Shown here in pieces: positions 53,276-62,223 of a DNA stretch of 64,000 nucleotides. Source of the DNA: Acholeplasmatales bacterium. Lineage in GTDB: Bacteria; Bacillota_I; Bacilli_A; Izemoplasmatales; Izemoplasmataceae. Position 1 is the first letter of the stretch; each line of letters opens with the position of its first letter. The stretch spans positions 38,199 to 102,198 of the forward strand of contig RECF01000078.1 of the NCBI GenBank assembly GCA_007694145.1. Reading direction: 5' to 3'. Below the pieces are notes generated by a model, which worked only from the letters and a program-made list of their open reading frames with translations, did not search any database and was not told where the DNA came from. A program made the position numbers and the translations under genes.

Positions 53276-53352
53276 CGGGACGTGGCGCAGCTTGGTAGCG
53301 CGCTTGGCTGGGGGCCAAGAGGTCGCAAGTTCGAATCTTGTCGTCCCGACCA
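53276..53352 (+). tRNA. tRNA-Pro (anticodon GGG)
   Basis: 77 bases including an encoded CCA end. The acceptor CGGGACG pairs with CGTCCCG, the D arm is GCGC/GCGC, the anticodon stem CTTGG/CCAAG closes the loop CTGGGGG with anticodon GGG (reads CCC), and the T arm contains TTCGAAT. Followed by a terminator; single tRNA unit. Confidence 0.96.
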
Positions 53353-53361
53353 GTTTGCATG

Positions 53362-53385
53362 AAAAGACGGTTACCCGTCTTTTTT
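53362..53385 (+). terminator. Intrinsic terminator after tRNA-Pro
   Basis: A 9-bp stem AAAAGACGG/CCGTCTTTT with a TTAC loop and T-run. Confidence 0.86.
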
Positions 53386-53418
53386 AATAGCTTGAAGCAG
53401 TAAATTGATGATGAGGTG

Positions 53419-53447
53419 TTGCAAGCGTGCTGCGATACGTTTATAAT
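53419..53447 (+). promoter_or_regulatory. Promoter of the DUF2188 gene
   Basis: TTGCAA (53419-53424), a 17-base spacer and TATAAT (53442-53447). The leader carries a small hairpin GGGTG-aag-CACCC (53481-53493) before the ribosome site. Confidence 0.65.
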
Positions 53448-53519
53448 AGATGTAGTCGTGGTCATCCTGTGTTATCTGCAGGGTGAAGCACCCATTAATC
53501 AATTAAAGGAGGAAAGATG

Positions 53520-53891
53520 ATGCTTTGGTTTAAACGGCGGAAGAAAAAGCCTGAAACAACGACAGATCGCGGTGCCGAGGAGCACAAGAAGCACCCCGTG
53601 AAATCTGGTGATCAAACAGATGAAAAAGAGGTTGCCAAACCAGAAAGTATAACCGCTAAAGAAGAAAAGTCTGAAAGTAAGAATCGTTACCATGTTTCCC
53701 AAAATAAGGATGAATCAAGTCCACACTACAAGACTTGGCGTGTTCGCAAGGAAGGCTCCGACAAAACGATTCAGTATTTTACCACACAAAAACAGGCGAT
53801 AGAGGATGCTGAAAAGCGCGCGAAAAAGACCGGTGGTTCGATTGTGATTCATAAAGTGGACGGTTCGATTCGCAAGCAAAAATATTCGTGA
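53520..53891 (+). CDS. DUF2188 domain protein
   Basis: 123 residues. The first 55 are low-complexity, basic and acidic (RRKKKPETTT and similar), probably disordered. The C-terminal part (HYKTWRVRKEGSD...AIEDAEKRAKKTGGSIVIHKVDG) is a DUF2188 domain, a small beta-alpha-beta fold of unknown function. Both ATG 53517 and ATG 53520 are in frame; 53520 has the better 7-base spacing from AGGAGG. Confidence 0.82.
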   Translation: MLWFKRRKKKPETTTDRGAEEHKKHPVKSGDQTDEKEVAKPESITAKEEKSESKNRYHVSQNKDESSPHYKTWRVRKEGSDKTIQYFTTQKQAIEDAEKRAKKTGGSIVIHKVDGSIRKQKYS

Positions 53892-53892
53892 T

Positions 53893-53918
53893 AGCGGGTG
53901 ACTTCCCGCTTTCTTTTT
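53893..53918 (+). terminator. Intrinsic terminator after the DUF2188 gene
   Basis: AGCGGG-tgactt-CCCGCT followed by TTCTTTTT. Confidence 0.8.
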
Positions 53919-53958
53919 GTAGGTTGTAAGGGAATTTATGGAGATGGTTGGAGAGGGC

Positions 53959-53987
53959 TTGTCGGGTCATTGGATTTGTGCTATAAT
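53959..53987 (+). promoter_or_regulatory. Promoter of the membrane-ABC fusion cluster
   Basis: TTGTCG (53959-53964), a 17-base spacer and TATAAT (53982-53987) with an extended TGC. Transcription would begin about 11 bases before the first ATG (54005), leaving a very short leader. Confidence 0.7.
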
Positions 53988-54004
53988 CATAAAGGTTTTT
54001 TGAT

Positions 54005-56254
54005 ATGGTCAATTACACATATCAGCCATTCTCTCAACTTGATATGACAGGTGATTTGATGGTATTGTTGAAAATTGCATGGGTCGTGACAGCCGTGCTT
54101 GCAGCCGGTCTGCTGGTCGTGCTAGTCAGAAAAGATAAACTGGAATCAAGACGACTTCTCAAATATTTGGCGTCTTTTTTGTTATTGGTTTATGTGTTAC
54201 GTCTTTATGTCCACGATGCAATCGATGATACTTTTAACCTTTTTACCATTGACATTGTCACTGACAGGGATGCGTTTGAAACATGGCTCTTTCCTGTGGG
54301 CCGGTCGTTTTTTCTCATCGTGCTTCGCTGGTTGTCCGTGACACTGTTTGTTTGGTTGGCGGTCGGCAGTTTTTTCAAGCATCGCCTGACGTTGTTGCTT
54401 GGCGGTACGCTTGGTGTCTTGGTCAGTTTGAGCAATATTGTGCTCTATGATACCCACCTTGTTGCGTTTTTAGGTGAAGAAGTGGTGTCATGGACCAGTT
54501 ATCGCGGGTTGCAATTCGCTATTGAGTCTGTACTGTTTCTCACGGTTTCACTGTTTGCACTTTACGTGCTGCTTCATGAAGGGATGAAGGTCTTTACATG
54601 GCGACAGGTTGCCTTGGGATCGGTTGCTTTTTTGGCGACTATGTTGGCGGTGATGCCGCAAGCACTTCTTTATAATTTGTTTGGCAATTATGGCGAGACG
54701 CCGATTGACTTCAATGGAATTCACCTTGTCATTATCGCGATGCCGTTTGTTTTTACCATCGTTTTTTTCTTTATCTTTAGAAAACAGCCACACGCAATCA
54801 AGGAGATGGCGTTGGTGGTGATGGTGGTGGCAGCCGTACTACAGTATTTTTACGTACCGCGCTCAGGCGTTTCAGGGTTGCCGCTTCACTTGTGCAACAT
54901 GGCCGTCATTTTGATGTTCATCGCCTTCGTCTTCCGTAAAGAACAGTTTTTCTACTTCACTTACTTTGCCAACGTCATCGGAGCTTTAGCGGCGATTTTG
55001 CTGCCAAACTATGACGGAGACCTGAACAGTCTGGGCGTCATGCATTTTGGCTACAACCACTTTTATGCCTTTGTCATTCCCATTCTTGCCGTGGCGCTCA
55101 AAGTTTTCCCGCGTCCGCAACTCAAGCACATGTATCAGGCCATTGCCGTGTTCACTGTCTATTTCATCGCGGTCGTCTTTCTAAATGCCTGGTTTCGGAA
55201 CTATCATAGTTCGGTTGACTACTTCTTCACGTACTCCGATCATTTGACCGATTTGTTCGGTGCGCGTCGTGTGCAATACGACTACCAGTTAACCTTCGCC
55301 TGGCGCGATTTGTCCTTTACCTTTTTCCCGCTCTTTCAGGTGATTTACTACATCGCATTCATTTTCTTGATGTTTATGGGCTGGTACGTATACGATACAT
55401 TCTATGTTGCCTTTGATCGTCAGCATGCTTTAGCACAAAGGCAAAGAGAGCTGCGGCTCTCGCGAGCGTCACTCAAACAAGCACTCGCCGGGCGCCGCTT
55501 CGATGAGCCTGTCAACTTGGGAGGTCAGAACATGATTAGTATTCGCAACTTTTCCAAAACTTACGGACGGGCTGCCATCAAGGCCGTCGATAACTTTTCG
55601 CTTGAGGTCAAACAAGGTGAAGTGTTTGGTTTCTTAGGGCATAACGGTGCTGGTAAATCGACGACCATCAAATGCCTCGTCGGCATTCAGTCGATTACAG
55701 AAGGTGAAATTGATGTGTGCGGATACAGCATCAAGACACAGGCACTGTATGCAAAACGTCATATGGGATATGTCTCCGACAATCATGCGATGTATGAGAA
55801 ACTGACCGGCCGGGAGTACGTCAATTACGTGGCGGACCTTTACGAAGTCGATGAGGAAACACGACAAGAGCGGTTGCATTACTATCTTGAGCGATTATCT
55901 TTAAAACATGCCATCGATCACGAGATTAAGAGCTACTCACATGGGATGAAACAGAAGCTTGCGGTCATCGCATCATTGATTCATGATCCGCGCGTTTGGA
56001 TTCTTGATGAGCCGTTGACGGGCCTCGATCCAACGAGTGCATATCTCATCAAGGAAACGATGCGCGAGCACGCCAACCGCGGCAATATCGTGTTCTTCTC
56101 AAGCCACGTCATCGAAGTGGTAGAGAAGATTTGCGATCGGATCGCCATCATCAATCGCGGTCAGCTTGAAGGCATATATGAACTTGACACCTTGCGTAAA
56201 GACAACATTGCGCTTGAAGATTTATACATGCACAACAAGAAAGATTTGCAGTAG
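54005..56254 (+). CDS. Multi-spanning membrane protein (YwaF/TIGR02206-like) fused to an ABC transporter ATPase
   Basis: 749 residues. Residues about 1-490 hold roughly 13-15 transmembrane helices. The part from about 275 (LPLHLCNMAVILMFI, then HFGYNHFYAFVIPILAV) resembles the YwaF/TIGR02206 family; the part before it is unassigned. Residues 510-749 are a complete ABC ATPase: Walker A GHNGAGKST (about 547-555), signature SYSHGMKQK, Walker B VWILDEPLTGLD. An in-frame ATG at 55532 (M510), 7 bases after GGGAGG, could start a free 240-residue ATPase. The first ATG has only a weak AAAGG; ATG 54059, at the first helix, is an alternative start. The permease follows. Confidence 0.85.
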   Translation: MVNYTYQPFSQLDMTGDLMVLLKIAWVVTAVLAAGLLVVLVRKDKLESRRLLKYLASFLLLVYVLRLYVHDAIDDTFNLFTIDIVTDRDAFETWLFPVGRSFFLIVLRWLSVTLFVWLAVGSFFKHRLTLLLGGTLGVLVSLSNIVLYDTHLVAFLGEEVVSWTSYRGLQFAIESVLFLTVSLFALYVLLHEGMKVFTWRQVALGSVAFLATMLAVMPQALLYNLFGNYGETPIDFNGIHLVIIAMPFVFTIVFFFIFRKQPHAIKEMALVVMVVAAVLQYFYVPRSGVSGLPLHLCNMAVILMFIAFVFRKEQFFYFTYFANVIGALAAILLPNYDGDLNSLGVMHFGYNHFYAFVIPILAVALKVFPRPQLKHMYQAIAVFTVYFIAVVFLNAWFRNYHSSVDYFFTYSDHLTDLFGARRVQYDYQLTFAWRDLSFTFFPLFQVIYYIAFIFLMFMGWYVYDTFYVAFDRQHALAQRQRELRLSRASLKQALAGRRFDEPVNLGGQNMISIRNFSKTYGRAAIKAVDNFSLEVKQGEVFGFLGHNGAGKSTTIKCLVGIQSITEGEIDVCGYSIKTQALYAKRHMGYVSDNHAMYEKLTGREYVNYVADLYEVDEETRQERLHYYLERLSLKHAIDHEIKSYSHGMKQKLAVIASLIHDPRVWILDEPLTGLDPTSAYLIKETMREHANRGNIVFFSSHVIEVVEKICDRIAIINRGQLEGIYELDTLRKDNIALEDLYMHNKKDLQ
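55519..55534 (+). promoter_or_regulatory. Internal ribosome-binding site and start codon for a free ABC ATPase
   Basis: GGGAGG (55519-55524), a 7-base spacer and ATG (55532-55534), in frame with the fusion gene and exactly at the start of the ATPase domain (MISIRNFSK). It is stronger than the site before the full-length start. Confidence 0.68.
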
Positions 56255-56263
56255 GTGAGCAGC

Positions 56264-57874
56264 ATGCTTAAACGATTGTATGTGCTTTGTCTGATGCAGT
56301 TAAGCAACAAAATGGATTTGAAGCTGGCGCGTTCAAAACGATTTCTTGCACGCGTTGCCTTACGGGCACTGGTTATCGTCCTGATGACCATTGTGATGAC
56401 GATGGTTTTGCACGTTATTGGCAATATACTGTACATTCCCGTCAACAACTACTTCATCATTTTTGTACTGCTGATCACGCAAGGGATTAGTATCGCAGCC
56501 GCGACAAACGGTTTGATGACAGACCTTTACAAAAGTCGTGACAATCAAATTCTCCATGCCCTTCCTGTCAACAATGACGAGATTTTCCTCAGCAAACTGA
56601 TCGTTTACAGCCTCAATGAGTTCATGAAAAACTTATATGTGCTCATTCCGCTGTTGTTTGCGTTTGGTTTCGTGAATCAACTGCATCCCGTCTACTATGT
56701 GAATATGATTCCGATGGTTATCATTTTGCCACTGCTTTCGGTGGGCTTTGCGGCGTTGCTGTCGATGCCCCTCAGCATGTTTAGAAATTTTTTATCTGAC
56801 AAAAACATTCTGACCTTCATCTTGACCGTGGTTCTCATTGGCGTGCTATTTGGCTTGACCGTGACGCTGGTGAACCGCATTCCGACCCCCATCCGTATTG
56901 TTCAGCTGTATAACCGGTTCATTATCCAGTTGACCCTCATCATGCAATCAAGTGCTTCGTATGGTCTGATTTATACGGTAATTGGTCATATGCTGTTTGG
57001 TATCAACATTGTCGTAAACTATCTCATTGTCCTAGCGACACTCCTTGGACTGGCCTTGACAGTCATGGGTTTTTCCAAGCCCCTTTACTTTAAACTTGCC
57101 AGCCAATCGCAAGAGTTCGCAGTGAAAAAGATTCATGTCAAGAGCAATCGCCGGGAGAAGAGTCTTTTTATGACCTTCTTACGTAAAGAATGGATTATTG
57201 CCAAACGTAGCGTCAATCAGCTGATTAGTGATTACGCCTTGTTGATTGCCTTGCCGTTTTTCATGGTGGTACTCAACACGATATACATGGGAATGAACCG
57301 GAGCACAACCGGCAATCAGTTGGTCATCATCTTCAATGTCTTCATCGTTTTGCTGCTGGTCACAGCATCGAACACAGCCAGCGCGAGTGCCATCACCACA
57401 GAAGGCAGCGAGTTCATCCTCTTGAAGGCCGCCCCCAGTGACACACGCTGGATGGCGTGGGCGAAAATCGCCTTCAACCTGATTTTCTCAAGTCTTGTTC
57501 TCACGTTCAGCTTTCTGCTCTTCACCTTGGTGTTGCCGGTCTTCCCGACGGTGGATATTTGGCTGCTTTATGGCTTGGTCATCATCTTGAATAGTGCACA
57601 TATATTTTGGTCATTTCAAATTGATTTGCTCAATCCGCGCCTGAGTGACTACGCGATGACTGGTTCATTGAGCGGCAATCCGAACATTAGAGAATCGATT
57701 AGTTCGGGGTTTGTCATCAGCTTGTTGTTTGGCGCAATATCCGCCTTGTTGTTTTTTACGATGCGGCCGTTAGCTTGGCCCGTGTTGTACATGCTCGCAC
57801 TCATCTTTGCCGTGTTCAGACTATACTTTTTCCGCAGTTTTCTGCGCACGTATTTCATAGATATTGAGTACTGA
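56264..57874 (+). CDS. ABC transporter permease (putative exporter)
   Basis: 536 residues, about 12 transmembrane helices with a cytoplasmic middle (KKIHVKSNRREKSLFMTFLRKEWIIAKRS split by the segment boundary). The repeat of a similar half, each beginning with a basic segment before the first helix, suggests an ABC-2-type permease. It should be powered by the ATPase domain encoded just upstream. ATG 56264 has AGGTGA; the GTG at 56255 lies in that site. The substrate is unknown. Confidence 0.82.
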   Translation: MLKRLYVLCLMQLSNKMDLKLARSKRFLARVALRALVIVLMTIVMTMVLHVIGNILYIPVNNYFIIFVLLITQGISIAAATNGLMTDLYKSRDNQILHALPVNNDEIFLSKLIVYSLNEFMKNLYVLIPLLFAFGFVNQLHPVYYVNMIPMVIILPLLSVGFAALLSMPLSMFRNFLSDKNILTFILTVVLIGVLFGLTVTLVNRIPTPIRIVQLYNRFIIQLTLIMQSSASYGLIYTVIGHMLFGINIVVNYLIVLATLLGLALTVMGFSKPLYFKLASQSQEFAVKKIHVKSNRREKSLFMTFLRKEWIIAKRSVNQLISDYALLIALPFFMVVLNTIYMGMNRSTTGNQLVIIFNVFIVLLLVTASNTASASAITTEGSEFILLKAAPSDTRWMAWAKIAFNLIFSSLVLTFSFLLFTLVLPVFPTVDIWLLYGLVIILNSAHIFWSFQIDLLNPRLSDYAMTGSLSGNPNIRESISSGFVISLLFGAISALLFFTMRPLAWPVLYMLALIFAVFRLYFFRSFLRTYFIDIEY

Positions 57875-57883
57875 GGTGATTCG

Positions 57884-58330
57884 ATGAATAAAATGGTTGT
57901 GTTATTTTTGGCAATGATTCTATCGGTGCTGTCGATTATGGGCATCGCTGTCTTCGGAACGGCCCCTGAAAGTGGGAGCCGCGAACCGGTACGGGCCATC
58001 CTGATTGATGATTTTGATGATCTCAATAGCGCAGGGGATATGTTCAAGGATGTCGGTTACATCGTTGATCTCAACAACAATCTTTTCACATTTCACTATG
58101 CGCTTGAACCAATAAAAGCCGGCGCCGACATCCGAGTCAGCGCCAGTCCATCTTCGGCGGTCAATGTTCAAATTGACCCTGTCGAGCAGATGGTTTATGT
58201 CTTTTTCAACGATCCTTCACGCCGGCCGATGGTTACCATTACTTTGCGTGACGTGCGTACTGAAAACAGTGTCGCACTGACGCTTTGGTTCAAACCATCT
58301 GGTCATGTCGATGTGCCGGATCTTGACTGA
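57884..58330 (+). CDS. Uncharacterised exported or membrane-anchored protein (148 residues)
   Basis: No family recognised. One N-terminal hydrophobic helix (residues 5-25) without a lipobox, then about 120 mostly beta-strand-like residues (YIVDLNNNLFTFHYAL, QMVYVFFNDPS) that look like a small extracellular beta-sandwich. GAGGTGAT precedes the ATG, 9 bases after the permease. By position it belongs to the same transporter operon and may help export or act at the surface. Confidence 0.75.
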   Translation: MNKMVVLFLAMILSVLSIMGIAVFGTAPESGSREPVRAILIDDFDDLNSAGDMFKDVGYIVDLNNNLFTFHYALEPIKAGADIRVSASPSSAVNVQIDPVEQMVYVFFNDPSRRPMVTITLRDVRTENSVALTLWFKPSGHVDVPDLD

Positions 58331-58387
58331 TACAGGCAATATTCCAGCAGCATAAACGGTATAGAAAAAACATTAGGAGGTCATATC

Positions 58388-61300
58388 ATGAACAAGAAAC
58401 ACACGTTTTTCCTAACGCGTATCCGGGCAGCCCTTTTGGCAATGTTGGTTCTGACATTCGTTCTTCTTGGCTGTACCAAACAACATGTCAGTCTCAGTTT
58501 TGTGACCAACGGCGGTGAACGGATGGATTCCATCCAAGTCGAGCAAGGCCATGTCTTCGATACCTTGCCAGAGCCCGTCCGTGTTGGTCATACTTTTCAA
58601 GGCTGGTACGCGGACACCGGTCTGACTGAACTATTTGATCTTGATGCCCCGCTCATGCGGAATCGGACCGTGTATGCCCGTTGGACACTGGACAGCTATA
58701 CCTTGACATTTGAGACATATGGTGGGTCGAACGTATCACCAGTGACGGCTTCCTTTGGTAGCGCGCTGTCGACGGTATCATCACCCGTTCGCCCAGGATT
58801 TGTATTCGGGGGTTGGTATCGCGATGCCGACTTTACAGAGCCCTTCGAGTTCACGACCATGCCTGCGGAAGATACCACCGTCTATGCGCGTTGGATTGAA
58901 CAGGCGTATAGTATACAAGGGCACCACGTCTTCCTACGTGAAGATTTTGCGACCGGGGAACTGGTCCCTGACGGACAACTGATGGATGCGGAAGAAATTT
59001 CGTTCACATTGAGTAATCTGGCGTATGGTGACACAGCGACGCCTGTGCGTACGTTTGAAGGCTATGTCTTCTCCCATGTCGAAATCGATGGCGTCAGCTA
59101 TGATGATCCAAACATGGCGTTAACGATGACTGAAGATGTTGAAGATGTGCGGGTTTACTATGTTAGACTGAGTTTTTCAGTACGGTTCATCCAAAACAAA
59201 ACCGTGGCCGGATTTATTCCGACTGAAGAGGATGACGGGATTGAAGAACATGTGTTCTATGTGCATTTCGACAATGATTTCACCGATGACCTCCCCGAAG
59301 TCGTCATCACCGATCCCGCTTTCAACGGACAATGGGAGCGGACAGGTATCACGCGTGTGCGTGATAACATTGAAATTCGTGCTGTTTATTATTTAAGTGG
59401 ACAAAAGACAGTCAGCTTCATCAGTGAAGAGGCGCTGCGTCTCTTTGCCGTCGAAGAACCTGGCAGTTCGGACACCATCATCACGGAAGCATCGCCTGTT
59501 TGGGAACTAAAACGTCCAGGATATCGCTTCTTAGGCTGGTTCACAAGCCCTCAAGGCGGCGAACCGCTGAGCATTGACGCGATGCGCTTCAGCCACTTTG
59601 AGACATCGGTAACACTCTATGCACAATGGGCATTCTTGCCACCGATTGCCCGTGCTACCCATCTTGCCGTTGAACAGGGCACCGGGGATGAGGGCGACAC
59701 CGTTATCAGTTTCACTGTCCCGCAACTTTCAGGCTTGACCCATCTTCCTGTGACGTTTGCCTTCCGACTCAATGGAATCTTTTTCGAAGTGCCGGCGGAT
59801 CAATTTATCATTGATGGTGATGCGGTTTCATTGACCGTGTCGCCTGAAAGTCCTTATTTCAATGCTTTCAGAATGATGCGTTCACCAGGGATCCATCATC
59901 TAGCTATCCGTGCTTTAGGCGATGGCGAAAACCACTATGATGCCGCTTGGTCCGATACATTGCATGTGGCCGTCGATGCGGACATTGAAGGGGATGTAAC
60001 GGATGTCACTACGTATGATTACTTTATCGTTGAAGACTTTGAACTTGAAGGTCAAACCTCACGACGTTACGTATTCTATGCCAATATGACCTACAATTTT
60101 TCTTCCCGCTATCACTTTGAAATCTTAAGCGGGCATGCAAGCATCATTGCAGCGAACAATGTCTTAAGCACAACAGGAGAAGTGGGCAGTTTCCGTTTCT
60201 CCATGCGCGTTGATGAAGGTGAGCCCGTCATTTATGATGGTCGTGTTGTAGCCAATATCAACCAGTTTGCGGCCGGGTCGCACTACCAAACGTTCCTCGC
60301 GGGTGTGGCCGAAGACTCCGATTATTTGCAAGCTGAAGCAACGCGGTATCAAGTGGGCGCTCAAAACGGCTTCCATGTGGATCTGCGGGTCGTTGACAAC
60401 GCCGGGGAACGCATTGCACTTGAAAAAACCATGTTGCTCTATGACTTCTACCTCAACGGGGCATCCGAACCTCTGAATAACGCGGAAAGAGCCCTCTATG
60501 TAGATGTGCTTGAGCCACATCGTTTCCGGTTTACAGAAGCTGCGATTGGTCAACAGTTTACCCTGAGTGTACAACCACGCTACCAAGCGCTGTTGATGCA
60601 AGTTGATCCGGTTGTCTTTGAATTTGAAGTCAACGATGGTTACAATGTTTTCACCAATGAAGCGCTCCGTGAGTTGTTTGGTAATCTCGAAGTGTCGACC
60701 TTGAATATTCACCGTAACATCACGGCAGAACTAGACGAGAGCCAAAAAAACAGCGACGGGTCACCTATAAATCTTAGAGGTGTTCCTGCAACAGGCGAAA
60801 TCAACGGGAATGTGTATGGCCGTGCGAGCGATTCGGTTTCAGGCGATCACTTGGTTGTTCATGGCAACTACATGATTATCGATGGTTCGAGTCTGCCCTT
60901 CAGCAACGCCACGAGCGGATCGGGAATCCTCGGTTACTCAGCCGCTTTTGAAGTCATCAACGTGCAAATTGCCATGTTCTATTACGATGTGTACAATGCG
61001 GATACGCCGGGTGTGAACGACAATCATCTTGAAGTCAATAACCTGACGCTTCTTGGTAATACGACAACCCCTGCGATCAACTATGGTTTGTCGGCTGAAG
61101 AAATTGCCAATCAGGAACGACTCATGTCGAGAAACTCCGGTGGCTACAACGGCTTGATGGTTCGTAATGGAAGCAGCACATTTAACAACCTGCGCGTCGG
61201 CTACATGCTTATTCCGTTCTTTAATGTCGCCCATGGTGCCCAAGATATTAATCAGACACTCCCTGTGATGATGACGCTAGACGCCGTTCGCGTCTATGAA

Positions 61301-62107
61301 TCCTGGGCCAACAGTGTCTACATGCATGGTGCGACCGGCATCGCTATTTACCGCTCGGAAATCGGTCAAAGCGGTGGCGCTGCCATCCATCTCGTCGACA
61401 ATAAACAAGGAGACGGTTTCGACAATCCGACACTTATCATCGATGAAGATACCGTGATAAACAACTGGATATCCGGAGAAGAAGCGTGGTTCAAAGCCTA
61501 TGCGATGAGTGTCGTCGCCCTGCAGTTGAAGAGCCAAATTCAAAACCAACTTGCGCCTGTTCAAAAAAGCATCATTCAGGAGATGGCCAATCCGGTTACC
61601 GGTCTACCAACTGAAAAAATCAACTTCATCCTCCTGACCGAACCTTCACGTGGTGCCGTCGATAATGACTTGTATCCGACAACCGGTTCGGAGTATGTGC
61701 TTCATCTGTTTGACGGCGTCGGTGAAACGACCATCCACCGTCCATTCAACTTCCTGAGTAATCCGACAGATCTACGTGTCGCCCAAAGTCAGTTTGCGGC
61801 CGCCATCGGACCATACTCCGATACGATGCTTTACAATGGCACGGTTGAAGCTTTGAAAGCCCAAGGTCTTCCAGAGGGGCAGGCTAAGGATATCGTCAAT
61901 CTTGCAGCCCTTTATGGCGTCAGCGCAGAGGATATGCTCACCATCTATGGTACGGCCCAAGCAACAGGGATGACTTTACCGCAGGCTGTTGATGCCGTCA
62001 TGGGCGCAGACCATCCCCGTCCACGTTATCTTGAAGTTCTCTCGCCCATCCCCATTTTCCAACACGGCTTTTCAACCGTGATTATCGAAGTCTTCGATCA
62101 AGAATAG
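58388..62107 (+). CDS. Large surface lipoprotein with Listeria-Bacteroides (InlB B/Flg_new) repeats
   Basis: 1239 residues. The signal peptide ends in lipobox LLGC (C29), so it is a lipid-anchored surface protein. Repeats of about 65 residues with the GWY...VYARW signature lie at about 34-99 and 104-169, and a degenerate third at about 340-414 (ends LYAQW). The middle is beta-rich. Residues from about 770 to 1010 (NLTLLGNTTT, MLDAVRVYESW, GIAIYRSEIG) resemble a right-handed parallel beta-helix. The end has short helices. An adhesion or carbohydrate-binding role is plausible; no catalytic residues could be assigned. AGGAGG lies 6-7 bases before the ATG. It is the last gene of the cluster before a terminator. 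Confidence 0.85.
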   Translation: MNKKHTFFLTRIRAALLAMLVLTFVLLGCTKQHVSLSFVTNGGERMDSIQVEQGHVFDTLPEPVRVGHTFQGWYADTGLTELFDLDAPLMRNRTVYARWTLDSYTLTFETYGGSNVSPVTASFGSALSTVSSPVRPGFVFGGWYRDADFTEPFEFTTMPAEDTTVYARWIEQAYSIQGHHVFLREDFATGELVPDGQLMDAEEISFTLSNLAYGDTATPVRTFEGYVFSHVEIDGVSYDDPNMALTMTEDVEDVRVYYVRLSFSVRFIQNKTVAGFIPTEEDDGIEEHVFYVHFDNDFTDDLPEVVITDPAFNGQWERTGITRVRDNIEIRAVYYLSGQKTVSFISEEALRLFAVEEPGSSDTIITEASPVWELKRPGYRFLGWFTSPQGGEPLSIDAMRFSHFETSVTLYAQWAFLPPIARATHLAVEQGTGDEGDTVISFTVPQLSGLTHLPVTFAFRLNGIFFEVPADQFIIDGDAVSLTVSPESPYFNAFRMMRSPGIHHLAIRALGDGENHYDAAWSDTLHVAVDADIEGDVTDVTTYDYFIVEDFELEGQTSRRYVFYANMTYNFSSRYHFEILSGHASIIAANNVLSTTGEVGSFRFSMRVDEGEPVIYDGRVVANINQFAAGSHYQTFLAGVAEDSDYLQAEATRYQVGAQNGFHVDLRVVDNAGERIALEKTMLLYDFYLNGASEPLNNAERALYVDVLEPHRFRFTEAAIGQQFTLSVQPRYQALLMQVDPVVFEFEVNDGYNVFTNEALRELFGNLEVSTLNIHRNITAELDESQKNSDGSPINLRGVPATGEINGNVYGRASDSVSGDHLVVHGNYMIIDGSSLPFSNATSGSGILGYSAAFEVINVQIAMFYYDVYNADTPGVNDNHLEVNNLTLLGNTTTPAINYGLSAEEIANQERLMSRNSGGYNGLMVRNGSSTFNNLRVGYMLIPFFNVAHGAQDINQTLPVMMTLDAVRVYESWANSVYMHGATGIAIYRSEIGQSGGAAIHLVDNKQGDGFDNPTLIIDEDTVINNWISGEEAWFKAYAMSVVALQLKSQIQNQLAPVQKSIIQEMANPVTGLPTEKINFILLTEPSRGAVDNDLYPTTGSEYVLHLFDGVGETTIHRPFNFLSNPTDLRVAQSQFAAAIGPYSDTMLYNGTVEALKAQGLPEGQAKDIVNLAALYGVSAEDMLTIYGTAQATGMTLPQAVDAVMGADHPRPRYLEVLSPIPIFQHGFSTVIIEVFDQE

Positions 62108-62122
62108 CTCAAACGCATGTAG

Positions 62123-62152
62123 ACAAGGTGTCGCTTGGCGACACCTTGTTTT
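62123..62152 (+). terminator. Intrinsic terminator of the lipoprotein cluster
   Basis: A 12-bp perfect stem (62123-62134 with 62138-62149) with a 3-base loop and T-rich end. Confidence 0.88.
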
Positions 62153-62185
62153 ATAAAAAAACATGTCAGTAACCGTCACAAATTG

Positions 62186-62194
62186 TGATATGAT
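62186..62194 (+). promoter_or_regulatory. Extended -10 promoter of the ABC-F gene
   Basis: TGA followed by TATGAT, 29 bases before the ATG; no clear -35 box. Confidence 0.45.
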
Positions 62195-62223
62195 GGTATG
62201 GGAAGTGCTGGGAGTGACTAACT

